Below, in pieces: positions 25,645 to 38,100 of a DNA stretch of 64,000 bases. The notes below the pieces were generated by a model. The model saw only the letters and a list, made by a program, of their open reading frames with translations, was not told where the DNA came from and did not search any database. The stretch's first letter is position 1. Each line of letters opens with the position of its first letter. The stretch spans positions 3,224,001 through 3,288,000 of the forward strand of contig NC_079886.1 in the NCBI RefSeq assembly GCF_029227915.1. The letters are read 5' to 3'. Made by a program: the position numbers and the translations under genes. The stretch comes from Hydractinia symbiolongicarpus (taxonomy: Eukaryota > Cnidaria > Hydrozoa > Anthoathecata > Hydractiniidae).

Positions 25645-28600
25645 TGAGACTTGTAGTTTTTCAAAGTGTTTTCATTTTTGATGACACGCTGAATAAAAGA
25701 AGTTTAATCGCCGGCAAACTAAAACCCGCGATTTCCTGTAAATCCCGGGCTTGGCCCGTATAGTCAAAAGTATACAAAGAAAGTACCCAGGGAGTAAACT
25801 CATTTCCTGAACGATTTTTTAAATTATTTTTTCACCACTTAAACGCATGAGACTTGTAGTTTTCAAAAATATTTTCATTTTTGATGAGACGCTGAATAAA
25901 AGAAGTTTAATCGCCGGCAAACAAAAACCCGCGATTTCCCGTAAATCCCGGACTCGGCCCGTATGGTCAAAAGTATACAAAGAAAGTACCCAGGGAGTAA
26001 ACTCATTTCCCAAACGATTTTTTAAATTATTTTTTCACCACTAAAACGCATGAGACTTGTAGTTTTCAAAAATGTTTTCATTTTTGATAAGACGCTGAAT
26101 AAAAGAAGTTTAATCGCCGGCAAACGAAAACCCACGATTTCCCGTTAATCCGGTACTCGGCCCGTATAGTCAAAAATATATAAAGAAAGTACCCATGGAG
26201 TAAACTCATTTCCCGAACGATTTTTTAAATCATTTTTTCACCACTAAAACGCATGACACTTGTAGTTTTCAAAAATGTTTTCATTTTTGATGAAATGCTA
26301 AATAAAAGAAGTTTAATGGCCGGCAAACGAAAACCCGCGATTTCCCGTAAATCCCGGACTCAGCCCGTATGTTCAAAACTATACAAAGAAAGTACCCAGG
26401 GAGTAAACTCATTTCCCGAACGATTTTTTAAATTATTTTTCCACCACTAAAATGCATGAGACTTGTAGTTTTCAAAAATGTTTTCATTTTTGATAAGACG
26501 CTGAATAAAAGAAGTTTAATCGCCGGCAAACGAAAACCTGCGATTTCCCGTAAATCTGATACTCGGCCCGTATAGTCAAAAGTATATAAAGAAAGTACCC
26601 TGTGAATAAACTCATTTTCAGAACGATTTTTTTAATTATTTTTTCACCACTAAAACGCATGAGACTTGTAGTTTTCAACAATGTTTTCATTTTCGATGAG
26701 ACGCTAAATAAAACAAGTTTAATCGCCGGCAAACGAAAACCCGCGATTTCCCGTAAATCCCGTACTCGGCCCGTATAGTCAAAAGTATACAAATAAAGTA
26801 CCCAGGGAGTAAACTCATATCCTGAACGATTTTTTAAATTATTTTTTCACCACTTAAACGCATGAGACTTGTAGTTTTCAAAAATGTTTTCATTTTTGAT
26901 AAGACGCTGAATAAAAGAAGTTTAATCGCCAGCAAACGAAAACCCGCGATTTCCCGTAAATCTGGTACTCGGCCCGTATAGTCAAAAGTATATAAAGAAA
27001 GTACCCTGTGAATAAACTCTTTTTCAGAACGATTTTTTTAATTATTTTTTCACCACTAAAACGCATGAGACTTGTAGTTTTCCAAAATGTTTTCATTTTT
27101 GATGAGACGCTGAATAAAAGAAGTTTAATCGCCGGCAAACAAAAACCCGCGATTTCCTGTAAATCCCGGGCATTGCCCATATAGTCGAATGAATACAAAG
27201 AAAGTACCTTGTGGGTAAACACATTTTCAGAACGATTTTTCAAATTATTTTTTCACCACTAAAACGCATGAGACTTGTAGTTTTCAAAAATGTTTTCATT
27301 TTTGATAAGACGCTGAATAAAAGAAGTTTAATCGGCGGCAAACGAAAACACGCGATTTTCCGTAAATTCGGTACTCGGCCCGTATAGTCAAGAGTATACA
27401 GAGAAAGTACTCAAGGAGTAAACTCATTTCCTGAACGATTTTTTAAATTATTTTTTCACCACTAAAACGCATGAGATTTGTAGTTTTCAAAAATGTTCTC
27501 ATTTTTGATAAGACGCTAAATAAAAGAAGTTTAATCGCCGGCAAAGTAAAACCCGCGATTTCCCGTAAATCCCGCACTCGGCCCGTATAGTCAAAAGTAT
27601 GCAAAGAAAGTACCCAGCTAGTAAATTCATTTCCCGATCGATTTTTTAAATTATTTTTTCACCACTAAAACGCATGAGACTTGTAGTTTCAAAAATATTT
27701 TCATTTTTGATGAGACGCTGAATAAAAGAAGTTTAATCGCCGGCAAACGAAAACCCGCGATTTCCCGTAAATCCCGTACTCGGCCCGTATAGTCAAAAGT
27801 ATGCAAAGAAAGTACCCAGGGAGTAAATTCATTTCCCGATCGATTTTTTAAATTATTTTTTCACCACTAAAACGCATGAGACTTGTAGTTTCAAAAATAT
27901 TTTCATTTTTGATGAGACGCTGAATAAAAGAAGTTTAATCGCCGGCAAACGAAAACCCGCGATTTCCCGTAAATCCCGTACTCGGCCCATATAGTCAAAA
28001 GTATACAAAGAAAGTACCCAGGGAGTAAACTCAATTCCCGAACGATTTTTTAAATTATTTTTTCACCACTAAAACGCATGAGACTTGTAGTTTTCAAAAA
28101 TATTTTCATTTTTGATGAGACGCTGAATAAAAGAAGTTTAATCGCCGGCAAACAAAAACCCGCGATTTCCCGTAAATCCCGGACTCGGCCCGTATGGTCA
28201 AAAGTATACAAAGAAAGTACCCAGGGAGTAAACTCATTTCCCAAACGATTTTTTAAATTATTTTTTCACCACTAAATCGCATGAGACTTGTAGTTTTCAA
28301 AAATGTTTTCATTTTTGATAAGACGCTGAATAAAAGAAGTTCAATCGCCGGCAAACCAAAACCCGCGATTTCCCGTAAATCCGGTACTCGGCCCGTATAG
28401 TCAAAAATATATAAAGAAAGTACCCAGGGAGTAAACTCATTTCCCGAACGATTTTTTAAATCATTTTTTCACCACTAAAACGCATGACACTTGCAGTTTT
28501 CAAAAATGTTTTCATTTTTGATGAAACGCTAAATAAAAGAAGTTTAATCGCCGGCAAACAAAAACCCGCGATTTCCCGTAAATCCCGGACTCGGCCCGTA

Positions 28601-31600
28601 TGTTCAAAACTATAAAAAGAAAGTACCCAGGGAGTAAACTCATTTCCCGAACGATTTTTTAAATTATTTTTTCACCACTAAAACGCATGAGACTTGTAGT
28701 TTTCAACAATGTTTTCATTTTTGATGAGACGCTAAATAAAACAAGTTTAATCGCTGGCAAACGAAAACCCGCGATTTCCCGTAAATCCCGTACTCGGCCC
28801 GTATAGTCAAAAGTATACAAAGAAAGTACCCAGGGAGTAAACTCATTTCCTCAACGATTTTTTAAATTATTTTTTCACCACTTAAACGCATGAGACTTGT
28901 AGTTTTCAAAAATAGTTTCATTTTTGATGAAACGCTGAATAAAAGAAGTTTAATCGCCGGCAAACGAAAACCCGCGATTTCCCGTAAATCCCGGACTCGG
29001 CCCGTATGTTCAAAACTATACAAAGAAAGTACCCAGGGAGTAAACTCATTTCCCGAACGATTTTTTAAATTATTTTTTCACCACTAAAACGCATGAGACT
29101 TGTAGTTTTCAAAAATGTTTTCATTTTTGATAAGACGCTGAATAAAAGAAGTTTAATCGCCAGCAAACGAAAACCCGCGATTTCCCGTAAATCTGGTACT
29201 CGGCCCGTATAGTCAAAAGTATATAAAGAAAGTACCCTGTGAATAAACTCATTTTCAGAACGATTTTTTTAATTATTTTTTCACCACTAAAACGCATGAG
29301 ACTTGTAGTTTTCAACAATGTTTTCATTTTTGATGAGACGCTAAATAAAACAAGTTTAATCGCCGGCAAACGAAAACCCGCGATTTCCCCTAAATCCCAG
29401 ACTCGGCCCGTATAATCAAAATTATACAAAGAAAGTACCCAGGGAGTAAACTCATTTCCCGAACGAATTTTTAAATTATTTTTTCACCACTAAAACGCAT
29501 GACACTTGTAGTTTTCAAAAATGTTTTCTTTTTTGGTGAAACGCAAAATAAAAGAAGTTTAATTGCCGGCAAACGAAAACCCGCGATTTCCCGTAAATCC
29601 CGGACTCGGCCCGTATGGTCAAAACTATACAAAGAAAGTACCCAGGGAGTAAATTCATTTCCCGAACGATTTTTTAAATTATTTTTTCACCACTAAAACG
29701 CATGAGACTTGTAGTTTTCAAAAATGTTTTCATTTTTGATAATACGCTGAATAAAAGAAGTTTAATCGCCGGCAAACGAAAACCCGCGATTTCCCGTAAA
29801 TCCGGTACTCGGCCCGTATAGTCAAAAATATATAAAGAAAGTACCCAGGGACTAAACTCATTTCCCGAACGATTTTTTAAATCATTTTTTCACCACTAAA
29901 ACGCATGACACTTGTATTTTTCAAAAATGTTTTCATTTTTGATGAAACGCTTAATAAAAGAAGTTAAATCGCCGGCAAACGAAAACCCGCGATTTCCCGT
30001 AAATCCCGGACTCGGCCCGTATGTTCAAAACTATACAAAGAAAGTACCCAGGGAGTAAACTCATTTCCCGAACGATTTTTTAAATTATTTTTTCACCACT
30101 AAAACGCATGAGACTTGTAGTTTACAAAAATGTTTTCATTTTTGATAAGACGCTGAATAAAAGAAGTTTAATCGCCGGCAAACGAAAACCCGCGATTTCC
30201 CGTAAATCTGGTACTCGGCCGTATAGTCAAAAGTATATAAAGAAAGTACCCTGTGAATAAACTTATTTTCAGAACGATTTTTTTAATTATTTTTTCACCA
30301 CTAAAACGCATGAGACTTGTAGTTTTCAACAATGTTTTCATTTTTGATGAGACGCTAAATAAAACAAGTTTAATCGCCGGTAAACGAAAACCCGCGATTT
30401 CCCGTAAATCCCGTACTCGGCCCGTATAGTCAAAAGTATACAAAGAAAGTACCCAGGGAGTAAACTCATTTCCTGAACGATTTTTTAAATTATTTTTTCA
30501 CCACTTAAACGCATGAGACTTGTAGTTTTTCAAAGTGTTTTCATTTTTGATGACACGCTGAATAAAAGAAGTTTAATCGCCGGCAAACTAAAACCCGCGA
30601 TTTCCTGTAAATCCCGGGCTTGGCCCGTATAGTCAAAAGTATACAAAGAAAGTACCCAGGGAGTAAACTCATTTCCTGAACGATTTTTTAAATTATTTTT
30701 TCACCACTTAAACGCATGAGACTTGTAGTTTTCAAAAATATTTTCATTTTTGATGAGACGCTGAATAAAAGAAGTTTAATCGCCGGCAAACAAAAACCCG
30801 CGATTTCCCGTAAATCCCGGACTCGGCCCGTATGGTCAAAAGTATACAAAGAAAGTACCCAGGGAGTAAACTCATTTCCCAAACGATTTTTTAAATTATT
30901 TTTTCACCACTAAAACGCATGAGACTTGTAGTTTTCAAAAATGTTTTCATTTTTGATAAGACGCTGAATAAAAGAAGTTTAATCGCCGGCAAACGAAAAC
31001 CCACGATTTCCCGTTAATCCGGTACTCGGCCCGTATAGTCAAAAATATATAAAGAAAGTACCCATGGAGTAAACTCATTTCCCGAACGATTTTTTAAATC
31101 ATTTTTTCACCACTAAAACGCATGACACTTGTAGTTTTCAAAAATGTTTTCATTTTTGATGAAACGCTAAATAAAAGAAGTTTAATGGCCGGCAAACGAA
31201 AACCCGCGATTTCCCGTAAATCCCGGACTCAGCCCGTATGTTCAAAACTATACAAAGAAAGTACCCAGGGAGTAAACTCATTTCCCGAACGATTTTTTAA
31301 ATTATTTTTCCACCACTAAAATGCATGAGACTTGTAGTTTTCAAAAATGTTTTCATTTTTGATAAGACGCTGAATAAAAGAAGTTTAATCGCCGGCAAAC
31401 GAAAACCTGCGATTTCCCGTAAATCTGATACTCGGCCCGTATAGTCAAAAGTATATAAAGAAAGTACCCTGTGAATAAACTCATTTTCAGAACGATTTTT
31501 TTAATTATTTTTTCACCACTAAAACGCATGAGACTTGTAGTTTTCAACAATGTTTTCATTTTTGATGAGACGCTAAATAAAACAAGTTTAATCGCCGGCA

Positions 31601-32960
31601 AACGAAAACCCGCGATTTCCCGTAAATCCCGTACTCGGCCCGTATAGTCAAAAGTATACAAATAAAGTACCCAGGGAGTAAACTCATATCCTGAACGATT
31701 TTTTAAATTATTTTTTCACCACTTAAACGCATGAGACTTGTAGTTTTCAAAAATGTTTTCATTTTTGATAAGACGCTGAATAAAAGAAGTTTAATCGCCA
31801 GCAAACGAAAACCCGCGATTTCCCGTAAATCTGGTACTCGGCCCGTATAGTCAAAAGTATATAAAGAAAGTACCCTGTGAATAAACTCTTTTTCAGAACG
31901 ATTTTTTTAATTATTTTTTCACCACTAAAACGCATGAGACTTGTAGTTTTCCAAAATGTTTTCATTTTTGATGAGACGCTGAATAAAAGAAGTTTAATCG
32001 CCGGCAAACAAAAACCCGCGATTTCCTGTAAATCCCGGGCATTGCCCATATAGTCGAATGAATACAAAGAAAGTACCTTGTGGGTAAACACATTTTCAGA
32101 ACGATTTTTCAAATTATTTTTTCACCACTAAAACGCATGAGACTTGTAGTTTTCAAAAATGTTTTCATTTTTGATAAGACGCTGAATAAAAGAAGTTTAA
32201 TCGGCGGCAAACGAAAACACGCGATTTTCCGTAAATTCGGTACTCGGCCCGTATAGTCAAGAGTATACAGAGAAAGTACTCAAGGAGTAAACTCATTTCC
32301 TGAACGATTTTTTAAATTATTTTTTCACCACTAAAACGCATGAGATTTGTAGTTTTCAAAAATGTTCTCATTTTTGATAAGACGCTAAATAAAAGAAGTT
32401 TAATCGCCGGCAAAGTAAAACCCGCGATTTCCCGTAAATCCCGCACTCGGCCCGTATAGTCAAAAGTATGCAAAGAAAGTACCCAGCTAGTAAATTCATT
32501 TCCCGATCGATTTTTTAAATTATTTTTTCACCACTAAAACGCACGAGACTTGTAGTTTCAAAAATATTTTCATTTTTGATGAGACGCTGAATAAAAGAAG
32601 TTTAATCGCCGGCAAACGAAAACCCGCGATTTCCCGTAAATCCCGTACTCGGCCCGTATAGTCAAAAGTATGCAAAGAAAGTACCCAGGGAGTAAATTCA
32701 TTTCCCGATCGATTTTTTAAATTATTTTTTCACCACTAAAACGCATGAGACTTGTAGTTTCAAAAATATTTTCATTTTTGATGAGACGCTGAATAAAAGA
32801 AGTTTAATCGCCGGCAAACGAAAACCCGCGATTTCCCGTAAATCCCGTACTCGGCCCATATAGTCAAAAGTATACAAAGAAAGTACCCAGGGAGTAAACT
32901 CAATTCCCGAACGATTTTTTAAATTATTTTTTCACCACTAAAACGCATGAGACTTGTAGT
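25645..32960. repeat. 4869 bp-offset duplication (24 monomers) in satellite A
   Basis: Sequence ~25645-28090 recurs at ~30514-32960 at constant offset 4869. The copies share many private variants: TTTTTCAAAGTG, CCCATGGAGTAAAC, TTAATGGCCGGC, CTCATATCCTGAACG, CTCTTTTTCAG, GGGCATTGCCCATATAG, TCGGCGGCAAACG, CCCAGCTAGTAAATTC and TAGTTTCAAAAATATTTTC. I noticed only a few differences, for example GATGAAATGC versus GATGAAACGC, TTTTCGATGAG versus TTTTTGATGAG, and CGCATGAGAC versus CGCACGAGAC. Beyond it, ~28080-28640 matches ~33150-33712 at offset 5072, meaning one monomer was inserted between the blocks. Confidence 0.8.
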
Positions 32961-33711
32961 TTTTCAAAATGTTTTCATTTTTGATGAGACGCTGAATAAA
33001 AGAAGTTTAATCTCCGGCAAACGAAAACCCGCGATTTCCTGTAAATCCCGGGCTTGGCCCGTATAGTCAAAAGTATACAAAGAAAGTACCCAGGGAGTAA
33101 ACTCATTTCCTGAACGATTTTTTAAATTATTTTTTCACTACTTAAACGCATGAGACTTGTAGTTTTCAAAAATATTTTCATTTTTGATGAGACGCTGAAT
33201 AAAAGAAGTTTAATCGCCGGCAAACAAAAACCCGCGATTTCCCGTAAATCCCGGACTCGGCCCGTATGGTCAAAAGTATACAAAGAAAGTACCCAGGGAG
33301 TAAACTCATTTCCCAAACGATTTTTTAAATTATTTTTTCACCACTAAATCGCATGAGACTTGTAGTTTTCAAAAATGTTTTCATTTTTGATAAGACGCTG
33401 AATAAAAGAAGTTCAATCGCCGGCAAACCAAAACCCGCGATTTCCCGTAAATCCGGTACTCGGCCCGTATAGTCAAAAATATATAAAGAAAGTACCCAGG
33501 GAGTAAACTCATTTCCCGAACGATTTTTTAAATCATTTTTTCACCACTAAAACGCATGACACTTGCAGTTTTCAAAAATGTTTTCATTTTTGATGAAACG
33601 CTAAATAAAAGAAGTTTAATCGCCGGCAAACAAAAACCCGCGATTTCCCGTAAATCCCGGACTCGGCCCGTATGTTCAAAACTATAAAAAGAAAGTACCC
33701 AGGGAGTAAAC

Positions 33712-35180
33712 TCATTTTCAGAACGATTTTTTTAATTATTTTTTCACCACTAAAACGCATGAGACTTGTAGTTTTCAACAATGTTTTCATTTTTGATGAG
33801 ACGCTAAATAAAACAAGTTTAATCGCCGGTAAACGAAAACCCGCGATTTCCCGTAAATCCCGTACTCGGCCCGTATAGTCAAAAGTATACAAAGAAAGTA
33901 CCCAGGGAGTAAACTCATTTCCTGAACGATTTTTTAAATTATTTTTTCACCACTTAAACGCATGAGACTTGTAGTTTTCAAAAATATTTTCATTTTTGAT
34001 GAGACGCTAAATAAAACAAGTTTAATCGCCGGCAAACGAAAACCCGCGATTTCCCCTAAATCCCGGACTCGGCCCGTATAATCAAAATTATACAAAGAAA
34101 GTACCCAGGGAGTAAACTCATTTCCCGAACGAATTTTTAAATTATTTTTTCACCACTAAAACGCATGACACTTGTAGTTTTCAAAAATGTTTTCTTTTTT
34201 AATGAAACGCAAAATAAAAGAAGTTTAATTGCCGGCAAACGAAAACCCGCGATTTCCCGTAAATCCCGGACTCGGCCCGTATGGTCAAAACTATACAAAG
34301 AAAGTACCCAGGGAGTAAATTCATTTCCCGAACGATTTTTTAAATTATTTTTTCACCACTAAAACGCATGAGACTTGTAGTTTTCAAAAATGTTTTCATT
34401 TTTGATAATACGCTGAATAAAAGAAGTTTAATCGCCGGCAAACGAAAACCCGCGATTTCCCGTAAATCCGGTACTCGGCCCGTATAGTCAAAAATATATA
34501 AAGAAAGTACCCAGGGACTAAACTCATTTCCCGAACGATTTTTTAAATCATTTTTTCACCACTAAAACGCATGACACTTGTATTTTTCAAAAATGTTTTC
34601 ATTTTTGATGAAACGCTTAATAAAAGAAGTTAAATCGCCGGCAAACGAAAACCCGCGATTTCCCGTAAATCCCGGACTCGGCCCGTATGTTCAAAACTAT
34701 ACAAAGAAAGTACCCAGGGAGTAAACTCATTTCCCGAACGATTTTTTAAATTATTTTTTCACCACTAAAACGCATGAGACTTGTAGTTTACAAAAATGTT
34801 TTCATTTTTGATAAGACGCTGAATAAAAGAAGTTTAATCGCCGGCAAACGAAAACCCGCGATTTCCCGTAAATCTGGTACTCGGCCCGTATAGTCAAAAG
34901 TATATAAAGAAAGTACCCTGTGAATAAACTCATTTTCAGAACGATTTTTTTAATTATTTTTTCACCACTAAAACGCATGAGACTTGTAGTTTTCAACAAT
35001 GTTTTCATTTTTGATGAGACGCTAAATAAAACAAGTTTAATCGCCGGTAAACGAAAACCCGCGATTTCCCGTAAATCCCGTACTCGGCCCGTATAGTCAA
35101 AAGTATACAAAGAAAGTACCCAGGGAGTAAACTCATTTCCTGAACGATTTTTTAAATTATTTTTTCACCACTTAAACGAA
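33712..35180. repeat. Mosaic segment copied from ~29.3-30.5 kb
   Basis: About 34000-35170 matches ~29330-30510 at offset ~4666 (23 monomers), sharing AATTATACAAAG, GAAACGCAAAATAAAAG, GATAATACGCTG, CCCAGGGACTAAAC and TTAATAAAAGAAGTTAAATC. The intervening 33715-33930 instead resembles ~30266-30480 (CGCCGGTAAACG), and 28.1-28.6 kb matches only up to 33712. Three donor registers therefore meet within ~300 bp, as expected from unequal exchange or conversion. Confidence 0.65.
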
Positions 35181-38100
35181 TGAGACTTGTAGTTTTCAAA
35201 AATATTTTCATTTTTGATGAAACGCTGAATAAAAGAAGTTTAATCGCCGGCAAACGAAAACCTGCGATTTCCCGTAAATCCCGGACTCGGCCCGTATGTT
35301 CAAAACTATACAAAGAAAGTACCCAGGGAGTAAACTCATTTCCCGAACGATTTTTTGAATTATTTTTTCACCACTAAAACGCATGAGACTTGTAGTTTTC
35401 AAAAATGTTTTCATTTTTGATAAGACGCTGAATAAAAGAAGTTTAATCGCCAGCAAACGAAAACCCGCGATTACCCGTAAATCTGGTACTCGGCCCGTAT
35501 AGTCAAAAGCATATAAAGAAATTACCCTGTGAATAAACTCATTTTCAGAACGATTTTTTTAATTATTTTTTCACCACTAAAACGCATGAGACTTGTAGTT
35601 TTCAACAATGTTTTCATTTTTGATGAGACGCTAAATAAAAGAAGTTTAATCGCCGGCAAACAAAAACCCGCGATTTCCCGTAAATCCCGGACTCGGCCCG
35701 TATGGTCAAAAGTATACAAAGAAAGTACCCAGGGAGTAAACTCATTTCCCAAACGATTTTTTAAATTATTTTTTCACCACTAAAACGCATGAGACTTGTA
35801 GTTTTCAAAAATGTTTTCATTTTTGATAAGACGCTGAATAAAAGAAGTTTAATCGCCGGCAAACGAAAACCCGCGATTTCCCGTAAATCCGGTACTCGGC
35901 CGGTATAGTCAAAAATATATAAAGAAAGTACCCAGGGAGTAAACTCATTTCCCGAACGATTTTTTAAATCATTTTTTCACCACTAAAACGCATGACACTT
36001 GTAGTTTTTAAAAATGTTTTCATTTTTGATGAGACACTAAATAAATGAAGTTTAATCGCCGGCAAACGAAAACCCGCGATTTCCCCTAAATCCTGGACTC
36101 GGCCCGTATAGTCAAAAGTATATAAAGAAAGTACCCTGTGAATAAACGCATATTCAGAACGATTTTTTTAATTATTTTTTCACCACTAAAACGCATGAGA
36201 CTTGTAGTTTTCAACAATGTTTTCATTTTTGATGAGACGCTAAATAAAACAAGTTTAATCGCCGGTAAACGAAAACCCGCGATTTCCCGTAAATCCCGTA
36301 CTCGGCCCGTATAGTCAAAAGTATACAAAGAAAGTACCCAGGGAGTAAACTCATTTCCTGAACGATTTTTTAAATTATTTTTTCACCACTTAAACGCATG
36401 AGACTTGTAGTTTTCAAAAATATTTTCATTTTTGATGAAACGCTGAATAAAAGAAGTTTAATCGCCGGCAAACGAAAACCCGCGATTTCCCGTAAATCCC
36501 GGACTCGGCCCGTATGTTCAAAACTATACAAAGAAAGTACCCAGGGAGTAAACTCATTTCCCGAACGATTTTTTAAATTATTTTTTCACCACTAAAACGC
36601 ATGAGACTTGTAGTTTTCAAAAATGTTTTCATTTTTGATAAGACGCTGAATAAAAGAAGTTTAATCGCCAGCAAACGAAAACCCGCGATTTCCCGTAAAT
36701 CTGGTACTCGGCCCGCATAGTCAAAAGCATATAAAGAAATTACCCTGTGAATAAACTCATTTTCAGAACGATTTTTTTAATTATTTTTTCACCACTAAAA
36801 CGCATGAGACTTGTAGTTTTCAACAATGTTTTCATTTTTGATGAGACTCTAAATAAAACAAGTTTAATCGCCGGCAAACGAAAACCCGCGATTTCCCGTA
36901 AATCCCGTACTCGGCCCGTATAGTCAAAAGTATACAAAGAAAGTACCCAGGGAGTAAACTCATTTCCTGAACGATTTTTTAAATTATTTTTTCACCACTT
37001 AAACGCATGAGACTTGTAGTTTTCAAAAATATTTTCATTTTTGATGAGACGCTGATTAAAAGAAGTTTAATCGCCGGCAAACAAAAACCCGCGATTTCCC
37101 GTAAATCCCGGACTCGGCCCGTATGGTCAAAAGTATACAAAGAAAGTACCCAGGGAGTAAACTCATTTCCCAAACGATTTTTTAAATTATTTTTTCACCA
37201 CTAAAACGCATGAGACTTGTAGTTTTCAAAAATGTTTTTATTTTTGATAATACGCTGAATAAAAGAAGTTTAATCGCCGGCAAACGAAAACCCGCGATTT
37301 CCCGTAAATCCGGTACTCGGCCCGTATAGTCAAAAATATATAAAGAAAGTACCCAGGGAGTAAACTCATTTCCCGAACGATTTTTTAAATCATTTTTTCA
37401 CCACTAAAACGCATGAGACTTGTAGTTTTCAAAAATGTTTTTATTTTTGATAATACGCTGAATAAAAGAAGTTTAATCGCCGGCAAACGAAAACCCGCGA
37501 TTTCCCGTAAATCCGGTACTCGGCCCGTATAGTCAAAAATATATAAAGAAAGTACCCAGGGAGTAAACTCATTTCTCGAACGATTTTTTAAATCATTTTT
37601 TCACCACTAAAACGCATGAGACTTGTAGTTTTCAAAAATGTTTTCATTTTTGATAAGACGCTGAATAAAAGAAGTTTAATCGCCGGCAAACGAAAACCCG
37701 CGATTTCCCGTAAATCTGGTACTCGGCCCGTATAGTCAAAAGTATATAAAGAAAGTATCCCGTGAATAAACTCATTTTCAGAACGATTTTTTTAATTATT
37801 TTTTCACCACTAAAACGCATGAGACTTGTAGTTTTCAACAATGTTTTCATTTTTGATGAGACGCTAAATAAAACAAGTTTAATCGCCGGCAAACGAAAAC
37901 CCGCGATTTCCCGTAAATCCCGTACTCGGCCCGTATAGTCAAAAGTATACAAAGAAAGTACCCAGGGAGTAAACTCATTTCCTGAACGATTTTTTAAATT
38001 ATTTTTTCACCGCTTAAACGCATGAGACTTGTAGTTTTCAAAAATATTTTCATTTTTGATGAAACGCTAAATAAAAGAAGTTTAATCGCCGGCAAACGAA

